Shown piece by piece: positions 9,083 through 17,977 of a stretch of 32,905 bases of DNA. This DNA is from Oscillospiraceae bacterium (GTDB lineage: Bacteria; Bacillota; Clostridia; Oscillospirales; Ruminococcaceae). The stretch's first letter is position 1. Each line of letters opens with the position of its first letter. The notes beneath the pieces were generated by a model. It was not told the origin of the DNA and ran no database searches. It saw only the letters and a list, made by a program, of their open reading frames with translations. Position numbers and translations under genes: made by a program. The stretch is from positions 1 to 32,905 of the forward strand of contig CAAGCE010000076.1 in assembly GCA_900768245.1 (NCBI GenBank), read 5' to 3'.

Positions 9083-10199
9083 TGGTGTAGCAAGACAGGT
9101 GTTGCCGATAGTTAAGGGGTTAAAAAAACTAGGATGTCATATTACTATATTATGTTTTTCTAAGTTAGATTTAGGCTATTCAACAAAATACGCTGATAAA
9201 CGTATTTTATTGCCTTGTCAGGAAGGTGACATTAAATACCAAGAGGAGTATGTTTTAGATTTAATAAAAAAAGAAAAGTTTGATTTAATAATCCCAATGT
9301 CAGATGAAACAGCAGAGTATTTATCAAGAAATAAGAGTACAGTTCTACAATATGCTGCTGTTGCAGTAAATGATTATGATATTTTCAAACAAGCTGCAAA
9401 TAAGAATAATACTATGCGAATTTGTCAAGATAATGGAATTCCTTGCCCTAAAACTTATTTTGATGTAAAAGCAGTTGATTTTTCTAAATTAACATTTCCG
9501 GTTGTAGTAAAGCCAGAGACTGGATGTGGGTCTATTGGCTTTAAAATCGTTAATGATATCGATCATTTTACTGATGTTATAAAAGAGTACCAACAAAAAA
9601 AATATAAATTGTGTATTCAAGAGTATATTCCGCAGGATGGACCTCAATATGGTGCTGAGGTTTTTAGGGATAAAAAGGGTAACTTTTCTTTTTTAGTTAT
9701 TGATGAAAAGCCAAGATGGTTTCCTTTAGATGGTGGTTCTCCAACGATTAACATTTCTATTCATAATGATGAAATGAAGGATATGAGTAAAAATTTACTT
9801 AATAAAATGCAATGGGTAGGATATGCTAACATCGATTTTGTGTTGGATAAAAGGGATAAGAAACCGAAAATCTTAGAAGTTAATCCACGTTTATCGGCTG
9901 GAACAAAACTAAATTATTGCTTGGGGATAGATGTGGCTAAAGCTATTTTGGAAAATGAATTTGATAGTGAAGTAACGAAATACAAAGATTATAATGATGG
10001 TATTGCTATATCTTGTTGTTTAACTGAACTATTGTGGTTTGTAAAATCACCTAATAGATTCAAAACTAAACCTTCTATTTTGAGTATAAAGAATAAAAAA
10101 GATGTAGTGTTTGATACTAGTGATATATGGCCGTTTATAAATTTTTGTATACAAAGTTTACTTAAATATAGAAAAGCGATGAAATTGAGAGAGAGATAA
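9051..10199 (+). CDS. ATP-grasp ligase, carbamoyl-phosphate-synthase-like
   Basis: This is a 382-aa ATP-grasp enzyme, a family that couples ATP hydrolysis to joining a carboxylate and an amine through an acyl-phosphate. The lysine of FPVVVKPETGCGSIGFKIV, the linker IQEYIP and the metal-binding end ILEVNPRLSAGT are all present, so it looks catalytically competent. ATG 9051 is preferred because TAAGGA lies nine bases upstream; a GTG at 9045 is too close. It overlaps the initiating transferase gene by 32 bp. A role in attaching an amino acid or other acyl group to the 4-amino sugar is attractive from context, but no substrate can be read from the sequence. Confidence 0.82.
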   Translation: MFTGKRILITDGVARQVLPIVKGLKKLGCHITILCFSKLDLGYSTKYADKRILLPCQEGDIKYQEEYVLDLIKKEKFDLIIPMSDETAEYLSRNKSTVLQYAAVAVNDYDIFKQAANKNNTMRICQDNGIPCPKTYFDVKAVDFSKLTFPVVVKPETGCGSIGFKIVNDIDHFTDVIKEYQQKKYKLCIQEYIPQDGPQYGAEVFRDKKGNFSFLVIDEKPRWFPLDGGSPTINISIHNDEMKDMSKNLLNKMQWVGYANIDFVLDKRDKKPKILEVNPRLSAGTKLNYCLGIDVAKAILENEFDSEVTKYKDYNDGIAISCCLTELLWFVKSPNRFKTKPSILSIKNKKDVVFDTSDIWPFINFCIQSLLKYRKAMKLRER

Positions 10200-10201
10200 A
10201 C

Positions 10202-10975
10202 GTGACTGTAAAAAATTTAGTTTCGATAATAATGCCTTCTTATAATACTGCTAACTATATTAGCGAGTCTATTGACTCTGTTATTAAGCAAACATATGAT
10301 AATTGGGAGTTAATTATAGTTGATGATTGCTCTACAGATAATACAGATGAAGTAGTTGGCGGGTATAGTGATTCCAGGATAATTTATTTGAAGAATGAAA
10401 AGAATTCAGGAGCTGCTGTATCGAGAAATAAAGCATTACGAGCGGCAAAAGGCGAATGGATTGCTTTTTTGGATTCTGATGATTTATGGGAGCCAACAAA
10501 ACTTGAAAAACAACTAAAGTTTATGATTGATAATGGTTATAAGTTTAGCTGTACCGGAAGGGATGAGATTGATGAAGATTCTAATTCCTTAGGTCGTATT
10601 ACTACAAGTCCAAAGCACATCACGGTATTTAGTATGTATCTATATTGTTGGGTTGGTTGCTTAGCTGTAATGTATCATTCGCCGACGGTTGGATTGATAC
10701 AGATTGCTGATATAAAGAAAAATAATGATTACGCTATGTGGCTTAAGGTTATCAAAAAGTGTGATTGTTATTGTTTTGATGAGGTTTTAGCACATTATAG
10801 GGTGAGAAAAAAGTCAATCTCACATGATAAATTATTTCGACTAATCAAATCGCATTATGATATGTTTAGGCTATCAGAAAATATGAATAGTATAATGAGT
10901 TTTGTATTAACAATAGGGAATGTTTTTTTTGGAATATGTAAAAAGATTCTTTATGTTAAACCAGAAAGACGATAG
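10202..10975 (+). CDS. GT-A fold glycosyltransferase, family 2
   Basis: This is a 257-aa cytosolic transferase expected to add one sugar to the lipid-linked repeat unit. The GT2 landmarks are in order: SIIMPSYNTANYI, the nucleotide-binding DDCSTDNTDE, and the metal-binding AFLDSDDLWEP. The start is GTG 10202, only two bases after the ATP-grasp stop and preceded by GAGAGAG, so translation is probably coupled. The C-terminus ends in a short hydrophobic stretch crossing a T8 run at 10923-10930; slippage there would change only the last few residues. Donor and acceptor are unknown. Confidence 0.9.
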   Translation: MTVKNLVSIIMPSYNTANYISESIDSVIKQTYDNWELIIVDDCSTDNTDEVVGGYSDSRIIYLKNEKNSGAAVSRNKALRAAKGEWIAFLDSDDLWEPTKLEKQLKFMIDNGYKFSCTGRDEIDEDSNSLGRITTSPKHITVFSMYLYCWVGCLAVMYHSPTVGLIQIADIKKNNDYAMWLKVIKKCDCYCFDEVLAHYRVRKKSISHDKLFRLIKSHYDMFRLSENMNSIMSFVLTIGNVFFGICKKILYVKPERR

Positions 10976-10989
10976 GCTCGGAGGGTATA

Positions 10990-12030
10990 ATGAATAAACT
11001 TTGTGTTATAGGTAATTTTGGCTCTGGTAAAGGAAGCTATGATGGTCAAACAGTAAAAACACATAATACTTACCAAGCATTATGTAATATTTTGGGAAAC
11101 CAAAATGTTACTTTTATAAATACTAATGGTGGATTAAAAAATTTACCAGTGCTTATTTTTAAGACTATATTAGCTGCATATCAGAATCGCAATATAATTA
11201 TGTTACCAGCACAAAACGGATTAAAATTATTTGCGCCTTTGCTTAGTGTATTGTCTTGTATTTCTAATTGTAAGATGCATTACGTTGTAATTGGTGGATG
11301 GTTACCTAATGTACTGAGTTACAATATTATTTTAAGAAAGAGCCTAATGAATTTTTTTGGTATTTACGTTGAGACTAATACTATGAAAATAGGACTAGAG
11401 AAAGAGGGGTTAAAAAATGTTTGTATTTTTCCCAATTTCAAACACATTAAAATATTGAATGAAAGTGAATTGGTAAGTATAAAAAAAGAGCCTTTTAAAT
11501 TATGTACATTTTCAAGAGTAATGAAGGAGAAGGGAATAGAGGATGCTGTCAATGCAGTTAAGGCAGTAAATGATGCGATTGGAAAAAATGTATATACATT
11601 AGACATATACGGTCAGATAGATAAAGAACAGATTGATTGGTTTGTAAATTTGAAAAAAACATTTCCTGATTATGTTGAATACAAGGGTTTAGTTCCTTTT
11701 GATATGACGACAGAGGTGTTAAAGGATTATTTTCTGCTATTATTCCCTACAAAATTTTATACAGAAGGTATACCTGGAACGATAATAGATGCGTATGCTG
11801 CAGGTGTACCGGTAGTTTGCAGCAGGTGGCAGAGCTTTGCTGATTTGGTTGATGATTCTGTTGGGTATGGATATGAATTTAGTTCTGAAGAGGCTTTAGA
11901 GAAATTATTAAGAAAAATTTACATTGAAGATATTGATAAGATTTTAGCGATGAAAAAAGTCTGTATATTAAAAAGTAAGCAATATATGCCTGAAAAGGTA
12001 GTTAAAATATTAATTAATAAATTACAGTGA
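10990..12030 (+). CDS. Glycosyltransferase, family 4 (GT-B fold)
   Basis: This is a 346-aa GT-B transferase. The N-terminal part opens with GNFGSGKGSYDGQTVKT, typical of GT4 acceptor-side loops. The donor side shows CTFSRVMKEKGIEDA and the conserved EGIPGTIIDAYAAGVPVV, in which Glu and the Gly-Pro region bind the nucleotide sugar. GGAGG eight bases before ATG 10990 supports the start. It belongs to the tightly spaced run of repeat-unit assembly genes. The linkage made is unknown. Confidence 0.87.
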   Translation: MNKLCVIGNFGSGKGSYDGQTVKTHNTYQALCNILGNQNVTFINTNGGLKNLPVLIFKTILAAYQNRNIIMLPAQNGLKLFAPLLSVLSCISNCKMHYVVIGGWLPNVLSYNIILRKSLMNFFGIYVETNTMKIGLEKEGLKNVCIFPNFKHIKILNESELVSIKKEPFKLCTFSRVMKEKGIEDAVNAVKAVNDAIGKNVYTLDIYGQIDKEQIDWFVNLKKTFPDYVEYKGLVPFDMTTEVLKDYFLLLFPTKFYTEGIPGTIIDAYAAGVPVVCSRWQSFADLVDDSVGYGYEFSSEEALEKLLRKIYIEDIDKILAMKKVCILKSKQYMPEKVVKILINKLQ

Positions 12031-12039
12031 GGATAAAAT

Positions 12040-12552
12040 ATGACGCTGACAAAAAAAGTTTTAATTATATTATATAGTATATTTGCAAAGAATTTGCCAC
12101 AAAGCGCGCATTTTAGGCTTTGTGGAAGAATAAGATGTTTTTTTGCTAAATTGATAGTAGAAAAATGTGGTAATAATGTAAATATTGAACAAGGTGCAAC
12201 AATTAGACCGGGGCTTAAAATAGGGGATAACTCTGGTATAGGAGTTGACTCTCAAATTTATGGTGATGTTACTATAGGTGAAAATGTTATGATGGGCCCA
12301 GAGGTAGTAATTTATACTCAAAATCATAGACATGAGTTGTCGGATATACCTTTTGGCCGTCAGGGGTTTGAAAGTGTTAAACCAGTGAAGATTGGTAATA
12401 ATGTTTGGATTGGTAGAAGGACCATGTTTATGGCTGGAAGTGGTTGTTGGGATAATGTAATTATAGCAGCGGGTTCTGTGGTTACTAAGGTTTTTCCAAG
12501 TAATATTATAATTGGTGGAGCGCCGGCAAAAATAATAAAGTATTTAGGGTGA
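12040..12552 (+). CDS. Left-handed beta-helix acyltransferase, WcaF/LacA-like
   Basis: This 170-aa protein is built of hexapeptide repeats (for example DNSGIGVDSQIYGDVTIGEN), ending in VWIGRRTMFMAGS and the typical GSVVTK and GGAPAKIIK motifs. Members are trimeric acetyltransferases that decorate sugars from acetyl-CoA. The probable catalytic histidine is in YTQNHRHE. The gene starts ten bases after the previous GT4 gene with a GAGGA ribosome site. It could O-acetylate a repeat-unit sugar, or N-acetylate the 4-amino sugar in place of a dedicated PglD, which I do not see. Confidence 0.88.
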   Translation: MTLTKKVLIILYSIFAKNLPQSAHFRLCGRIRCFFAKLIVEKCGNNVNIEQGATIRPGLKIGDNSGIGVDSQIYGDVTIGENVMMGPEVVIYTQNHRHELSDIPFGRQGFESVKPVKIGNNVWIGRRTMFMAGSGCWDNVIIAAGSVVTKVFPSNIIIGGAPAKIIKYLG

Positions 12553-12557
12553 AACAA

Positions 12558-13661
12558 ATGGAAAAAAGATTATTATGCTTAGTGTCCTGTATGAATACAG
12601 GCGGGGCTGAAACTTTTCTTATGAAATTATACAGGAAAATTGATCGTACAAAATATCAGATGGATTTTGGTGTTTTTACAGAAGAAGAAGGTTTTTATGA
12701 TGAAGAGATTAAATTATTAGGGGGCAAGGTTCATCATCTTGTTCCTAAGACGAAAAATTTTTCTCTTTATAAGAAAGGCCTTTATGATTTGGTGAAAAAA
12801 GAACAATATAAATATGTTTTGCGGATAACATCAAATGCAGCAGGATTCTATGATTTGAAAATTGCCAAAGAAGCTGGTGCTAAGGTTTGCATAGCAAGGT
12901 CCAGCAATTCCAGTGATGGGGACAGCTTTAAAGTTAAGCTAATAAATGATATTTCTCGTTTTTTATTTGTAAAATATGTTGATGTTAAGATAGCACCATC
13001 TGATTTGGCTGCTGAATATACATTTGGAAAAAAAGCTATAGCAAAAGGAGAGGTATATTACCTTAATAATGGTTTAGATTTAGATGTCTATAGATTTTCT
13101 GAAGAGAAAAGAAAGAGAATAGAAGGAGAATTTGGCTTACAAGGAAAATTTGTGGTAGGTCATGTTGGGCGTTTTTCCAAACAAAAAAATCATGAGTTTT
13201 TAATAGATGTTTTCTATGAATTAAAGAAAAAGAAAGATAATGCTGTTTTATTGTTAGTTGGCAATGGAGAGCTGAAGCAAAATATAGAAGATAAAGCCAA
13301 AGCTTTGGGAATAGCTGATAGTTTAATATTTGCTGGTATCAGAAGTGATATCCCAGATTTGTTATCAGCTATGGATGTATTCGTTTTTCCTTCATTTTAT
13401 GAGGGAATGCCTAATACTGTAATAGAAGCACAGTCCACTGGTTTACCGTGTGTGATTGCAGATACGATTACTAAGGAAGCTTGTGTTACTGATTGTGTGC
13501 ACTTTAAGTCTTTAGCTGATTCTGCAGAGAAGTGGGTAGAAAAAATTTTAGAATTAAAAAATAATATTGTTGATCGTTCCTTATATTCAAAAGTAATGAA
13601 AAACAGAGGGTATGATATTAACGATGTCGTAAAGATGTTTAAAAAGATTACCTTTAGATAA
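12558..13661 (+). CDS. Glycosyltransferase, family 4 (GT-B fold)
   Basis: This is a 367-aa GT-B transferase. The N-terminus CMNTGGAETFLMKLYR is a classic GT4 opening. The C-terminal domain has HVGRFSKQKNHEFLIDVF, LLLVGNGELKQ, the loop PDLLSAMDVFVFPSFYEGMPNTVIEAQ with its donor-binding Glu, and GLPCVIADT. ATG 12558 follows AGGG by eight bases; a GTG at 12549 is in frame but overlaps the previous stop region and ribosome site. It resembles EpsF/CapM-type capsule transferases. The sugar added is unknown. Confidence 0.91.
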   Translation: MEKRLLCLVSCMNTGGAETFLMKLYRKIDRTKYQMDFGVFTEEEGFYDEEIKLLGGKVHHLVPKTKNFSLYKKGLYDLVKKEQYKYVLRITSNAAGFYDLKIAKEAGAKVCIARSSNSSDGDSFKVKLINDISRFLFVKYVDVKIAPSDLAAEYTFGKKAIAKGEVYYLNNGLDLDVYRFSEEKRKRIEGEFGLQGKFVVGHVGRFSKQKNHEFLIDVFYELKKKKDNAVLLLVGNGELKQNIEDKAKALGIADSLIFAGIRSDIPDLLSAMDVFVFPSFYEGMPNTVIEAQSTGLPCVIADTITKEACVTDCVHFKSLADSAEKWVEKILELKNNIVDRSLYSKVMKNRGYDINDVVKMFKKITFR

Positions 13662-13682
13662 ACTAAGAATCGGAGATGCATA

Positions 13683-14894
13683 ATGAGTATCAATGTAACT
13701 AATTTGATAGAAAAAGTAATATGGCTAATGACAACCTTTTTAGTAGCTTCCTTTAGCATCTTTGATAATAATGCATATATATCACTTATAATAGCTGCAA
13801 TAACAGTATTGATATTATTATTGGATTCATTTACTAATAATCATAAAATATCGATTAAATTAAGCAAATTTCATCTATGGGGTTTTGGTTTTGCAGCTTA
13901 TTGCCTATTATCATCATTATGGGCTGTAAATCCTGGATATTCATTTTCTAAAGGATTAACTATTATACAAATAATAGTATGTATGTCGGTTTTATATAAT
14001 CACTATTGCAAAGATTTCCAGTTGAAACCTTTATTAAGCATACTGGAATATTCTGGATATATGATAGCGTTATATTATATTTCATTTTTTGGCCTATCTT
14101 CTATAAAAAGCAGTCTTTTCTTGGGTTCTAGAATGGAAGATGCATTTGCTAATGCAAATACTATCGGTATGGCTTGTGCAGTATCACTTGTAGTATACGT
14201 TTATTTCGCTTTATATGAAAGTCAAAGGAATTTAATAAAATTACCATTTGTTATAGTAACAACGGTAGTTATTGCTGTTACTGCTAGCCGAACAGCTTTA
14301 CTTGGATTTATTATCGGTTGTTTTAGTTTACTTTTTTTCAGATTTGCTACTAATAATATAATTATGACTTTTTTGAGATGGATTGCAATTTGTATATTGC
14401 TTTTTGGATTGCTTTTCCTAGCGATATCTTTGGATTTTTTTCATTCTTTAAATTATCGCATGGAAGGATTGTTAGCTTTATTTACCGGAAATGGCTCTAT
14501 AGATCATTCATCGTGGTTGAGACTTCAATTTATAAAAATAGGTATAGAGCAATTTTTAGAAACACCGTTGTTTGGTATTGGTATAGATAATGCGCGGTTA
14601 TTGTTGATGGAACATTTTGGATATACTACATATTTACATAATAATTATGTTGAGTTATTAGCTAGTGGCGGACTTGTAGGAACTGGATTGTTTTATTCAA
14701 TATACATTTATATTCTACTAAATTTAAAGAGAATTTGGTATAAACATGCTTCTGAATTAGCGGTTGCACTTTCTATAATGATAATGCTCTTAATTATGGA
14801 TTTTGGTGGAATATCGTATTATTCAAAAATGAAATATTTCTATTTAATGGTGTGTTATATTATTGCAACAATGATTTCAAAAAAGAACAATTAA
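13683..14894 (+). CDS. Wzy-like O-antigen/capsule polymerase (O-antigen ligase domain)
   Basis: This is a 403-aa integral membrane protein with about ten to eleven hydrophobic helices. The Wzy_C signature appears late: TYLHNNYVELLASGGLVGTG, preceded by an extra-cytosolic loop containing GNGSIDHSSWLRL, with the conserved Arg near the GIGIDNAR segment. Such proteins polymerise undecaprenyl-linked repeat units on the outer face of the inner membrane; WaaL ligases share the fold. Position, with Wzx and Wzz in the same locus, favours polymerase over ligase. It has a GGAG ribosome site and ends a run of tightly packed genes before a 394-bp gap. Confidence 0.88.
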   Translation: MSINVTNLIEKVIWLMTTFLVASFSIFDNNAYISLIIAAITVLILLLDSFTNNHKISIKLSKFHLWGFGFAAYCLLSSLWAVNPGYSFSKGLTIIQIIVCMSVLYNHYCKDFQLKPLLSILEYSGYMIALYYISFFGLSSIKSSLFLGSRMEDAFANANTIGMACAVSLVVYVYFALYESQRNLIKLPFVIVTTVVIAVTASRTALLGFIIGCFSLLFFRFATNNIIMTFLRWIAICILLFGLLFLAISLDFFHSLNYRMEGLLALFTGNGSIDHSSWLRLQFIKIGIEQFLETPLFGIGIDNARLLLMEHFGYTTYLHNNYVELLASGGLVGTGLFYSIYIYILLNLKRIWYKHASELAVALSIMIMLLIMDFGGISYYSKMKYFYLMVCYIIATMISKKNN

Positions 14895-15288
14895 AAATTA
14901 GATTAACAATATATTAAAAGCGAAGTATTTTAGTCATAACTGCTTTATTTAAATATATATATAATTAAAACTATACTTGAATAGAAAAACAAATTTATCA
15001 AACTCTAAATAAATATTTATTTTAGTATTGGAAAGAACCAGAAAAAGGATATGTTGTTTGTTCTTCGATACAAAAATGAAGTGCAGATTTGTGTTTAATA
15101 TTTAAGTAAGGTATTCCAAGAGGTGAAATAAAAAAACTGATTAATCACAGGAATATGTCGAATATAGAACAAGAATAGTTTCTGAATTCCTACACAATAC
15201 TTATATCATTAAGCGATGATTATTTTATAGTGTGCTGAAAATAATATAGGTGTTGATGAGATTTAATGTTACACATGGAGGCGATATA
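14895..15288 (+). other. 394-bp AT-rich gap without a recognisable gene
   Basis: No long open frame, tRNA-like fold or terminator is visible. One stretch near 15133-15210 reads as a short open protein-like segment (SQEYVEYRTRIVSEFLHN) interrupted on both sides by stops, so it might be the worn remnant of a gene, but it is too short to assign. A TATAAT at 14960-14965 has no fitting -35 box. Confidence 0.5.
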
Positions 15289-16218
15289 ATGAGTTTTTAC
15301 AGTAAAGTTGTTAATGGATTAAAATTTGTTTGTAATAAAGATTTTAGGTGGTGTTATTTAGCAAATCAGGGGAAATTTGATAGCTTAGATGATGAAATCT
15401 TTTTAAAGCGTAAGTATAAGGCATATGTGGGAAGAGAGTTAAATTTAGATAATCCTCAGACTTTCAATGAAAAGCTTCAATGGCTGAAGTTGTATGACCG
15501 TAAGCCTGAATACACGATGATGGTTGATAAGTACGCTGTGCGCAACTATATTGCCGATACCATTGGTGAAGAATATCTTATTCCTTTATTAGGTGTTTGG
15601 GAGGATCCGGATGAGATTGATTTTGATAAATTACCAGATAAATTTGTTTTAAAATGTAACCATAATTCTGGATTGGGAATGTACATTTGTAAAAATAAAT
15701 CAGAAATGAATATAAAAGAAGTCAAAAATAATTTAAAAAGAGGGTTGCAACAGGACTACTACCTTTCGGAAAGAGAGTGGCCCTATAAAAATGTTCCTAG
15801 AAAAATTATATGTGAAAAATATATGCAAAATAATAATGACGAATGTTTGACTGATTATAAATTTTTCTGCTTTAATGGGGAACCACGCTTAGTTCTCATA
15901 TGTAAGGGAGATGCTAGTAAAGGTGAGCGTACAAATGATTTTTATGATATAAATTTTAAACATCTACCTGTAATATTGACTTATCCGAATGCAAATGAAG
16001 AATTTAGTAAACCTAATAAATTTGATGAAATGCTGCTTATTGCAAGAAAATTGTCTTTCCAAATACCTCATTTGCGCGTTGATTTGTATGTTATAAACGG
16101 GAAAATATATTTTGGAGAAACTACATTTTTCCATGATGCAGGATTATGTAAATTTAATCCACCAGAATGGGATAAGTATTTAGGTGATATGTTGGATTTA
16201 CCTGCAGTAAAGGAGTAA
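15289..16218 (+). CDS. TupA-like ATP-grasp protein
   Basis: This 309-aa protein matches the TupA-like ATP-grasp family common in capsule and teichuronopeptide loci, where one member is linked to attaching polyglutamate to polyglucuronate. Its features are RKYKAYVGRELNLDNPQTFN, EKLQWLKLYDRKP, the ATP lysine in DKFVLKCNHNSG, YKFFCFNGEPR and the terminal metal-binding FGETTFFHDAGLCKF. ATG 15289 is chosen because GGAGG lies about eight bases before it; an upstream ATG at 15250 is in frame but has no ribosome site. With uronic-acid precursors encoded in the locus, it may amide-link an amino acid to a uronate, which is an inference. Confidence 0.85.
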   Translation: MSFYSKVVNGLKFVCNKDFRWCYLANQGKFDSLDDEIFLKRKYKAYVGRELNLDNPQTFNEKLQWLKLYDRKPEYTMMVDKYAVRNYIADTIGEEYLIPLLGVWEDPDEIDFDKLPDKFVLKCNHNSGLGMYICKNKSEMNIKEVKNNLKRGLQQDYYLSEREWPYKNVPRKIICEKYMQNNNDECLTDYKFFCFNGEPRLVLICKGDASKGERTNDFYDINFKHLPVILTYPNANEEFSKPNKFDEMLLIARKLSFQIPHLRVDLYVINGKIYFGETTFFHDAGLCKFNPPEWDKYLGDMLDLPAVKE

Positions 16219-16220
16219 GT

Positions 16221-16313
16221 ATGGAACTAGTTTTGTCAATTGCTTTTGGGGCTTGGTATGCTGTAGCAGCATTGTTTTATGGATATATTACAGGAAAGGG
16301 GAAAAATGCATGA
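16221..16313 (+). CDS. 30-aa symporter small accessory protein
   Basis: This is a very small single-helix membrane protein: MELVLSIAFGAWYAVAALFY forms the hydrophobic segment, followed by the positively charged tail GYITGKGKNA. A strong AAAGGAG lies five bases upstream, and its stop overlaps the start of the symporter as ATGA, which implies coupled translation. Small partner subunits of this size are known beside sodium/solute symporters and are annotated as symporter small accessory protein; size, sequence style and position all fit. A role in stabilising or gating the transporter is inferred from that association. Confidence 0.8.
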   Translation: MELVLSIAFGAWYAVAALFYGYITGKGKNA

Positions 16314-17911
16314 ACCCTTATTTGATAGGTACAATTGTAGCAATTATTTCTTTTGTTGCTATAGGTGTAATAGCAGGTAAAAAAGTTAAAGATACAAATG
16401 ATTATTATGTTGCAGGCAGAAAAGCACCTGTTCTTCTGATAGTAGGTTCGCTTATCGCTTCCTTTTTAAGTACTGGCGCATTTATGGGAGATACTGGTGA
16501 AGTATATAATGGTTTCTTTATGGGAATTGTCATTGTCGGAATGATTCAGGCATCAGGATATGTATATGGTGCAGCGCTTTTTGGTAAATATATTAGACGA
16601 GCTAAAGTAAATACTGTTCCTGAATATTTTGGTAATCGTTTTGCTTCACAAAGACTTAGAAGATTAGCATCAGTATCATTGATTATTGCTGTAACAGCAT
16701 ATTTACTTTCTGCTATACAAGGAGTATCAACTTTAATGATTGCAATTACTGGACTAGACTATAAGATGTGTGTAATTTTAGCATGGTTTGCTTTTACAAT
16801 TTTTACTGTTTATTCCGGCTCTATGGGAGTATTAATTACAGATACAATTATGTTTTTAATCTTTCTTTTTGCAGCTTTGATTGGTATACCTTTCATCATT
16901 TCTGCTGCTGGTGGTTGGTCAGAGGGAATAACTGCACTTGCAAACTCTAAAACAAATCCAGGCATTATTTCATGGACAAATAATTTATCATATTTATATC
17001 CTTCAGGTGAATTAAATCTACTTTGGGCTGTAGTTTATGGCATTGTATGGGCTATTGTCGTTATGGTTAGTCCGTGGCAAACAAGTAGATATCTTATGGC
17101 CAAAAATGAACATACAGTAATGCGTTCATCAATATTTGCATCGATGGGTGTAGTAACAGTAACGATGTTATTGTACTTTTCAGCTGCTTTTGTGTATAAA
17201 ATTAATTCTCATTTAGATGATGCAGCTACATGCATTATTTGGGCGGCAATGAATTGTATGCCAATGATTATTGGAGTCATCATGCTCACGGGAATTCTTT
17301 CCGCGGGCATTTCATCTGCGTCAACATTTTTATCTTTGATTGGCACATCATTAACTAATGACATATTGAAGAAAAACAATGAACAAGATATCAAAGCTAA
17401 TCTTCGGACTTCAAGAATGGTTATGGCTTTGGTAGGAATTTTGGTTCTAATACTTGCCTTCTTCAATCCTCCGCAGATATTTTGGATAATGTACTTTGGT
17501 GGTACAGTAATTGCTAGTGCATGGGGTGTTGTTGCATTAGCAAGTGTCTGGCTGAAAGATATGAGTGAGGCAAGTGCTTTTTATGGTATGTTGTTGGGCT
17601 TTTTAGGCTGTGTTATTACTAAAAGTATTTCTGCTTTTATGAAAATAGCGTTACCAATATATTTAGACCCTTTCTTCATTGGTATTGTTCTAAGTATTTT
17701 AGGTATAGTAATAGGCAAATATATTAGTAAAGCAACATTAGAGGATATTGCTAGATTCAACGCGCTCCATGTTAGACCATCAAATGAGCAAGACGTTTTG
17801 GAGGATAAGAAAACACATTCACTGATGTGGGTTTATATGGCTTTTGCGATTTTATTAGGTTTAGTCTTTGTATTAGCTTATGCGATTCCGTATATGAATG
17901 CAAAAATATAA
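16310..17911 (+). CDS. Sodium:solute symporter (SSS family)
   Basis: This 533-aa membrane protein has about 13 helices. The family hallmarks are DTNDYYVAGRK at the N-terminus, SFLSTGAFMGDTGEVY, VPEYFGNRFAS, and VSPWQTSRYLMAKNEHTVM in the middle. The long intracellular stretch TLEDIARFNALHVRPS lies near the C-terminus before the final helix. ATG 16310 overlaps the stop of the 30-aa partner and follows AAAGGGG by eight bases. The substrate is not evident; relatives carry organic acids, amino acids, sugars or pantothenate. A nutrient transporter in the middle of a capsule gene block is unusual, and it may be cargo or may import a building block or decoration. Confidence 0.92.
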   Translation: MNPYLIGTIVAIISFVAIGVIAGKKVKDTNDYYVAGRKAPVLLIVGSLIASFLSTGAFMGDTGEVYNGFFMGIVIVGMIQASGYVYGAALFGKYIRRAKVNTVPEYFGNRFASQRLRRLASVSLIIAVTAYLLSAIQGVSTLMIAITGLDYKMCVILAWFAFTIFTVYSGSMGVLITDTIMFLIFLFAALIGIPFIISAAGGWSEGITALANSKTNPGIISWTNNLSYLYPSGELNLLWAVVYGIVWAIVVMVSPWQTSRYLMAKNEHTVMRSSIFASMGVVTVTMLLYFSAAFVYKINSHLDDAATCIIWAAMNCMPMIIGVIMLTGILSAGISSASTFLSLIGTSLTNDILKKNNEQDIKANLRTSRMVMALVGILVLILAFFNPPQIFWIMYFGGTVIASAWGVVALASVWLKDMSEASAFYGMLLGFLGCVITKSISAFMKIALPIYLDPFFIGIVLSILGIVIGKYISKATLEDIARFNALHVRPSNEQDVLEDKKTHSLMWVYMAFAILLGLVFVLAYAIPYMNAKI

Positions 17912-17977
17912 TTTAAAATAATTCTTGCTTAGATAAGGGTGACAAAAATAATTTATTTAATACATGGGGCTTAGAAA

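Noticed and set aside
14941..14970. TATAAT at 14960-14965 as a promoter for the TupA-like gene
   Set aside because: No acceptable -35 box at 16-18 bp and the surrounding sequence is AT-rich, making chance matches likely.
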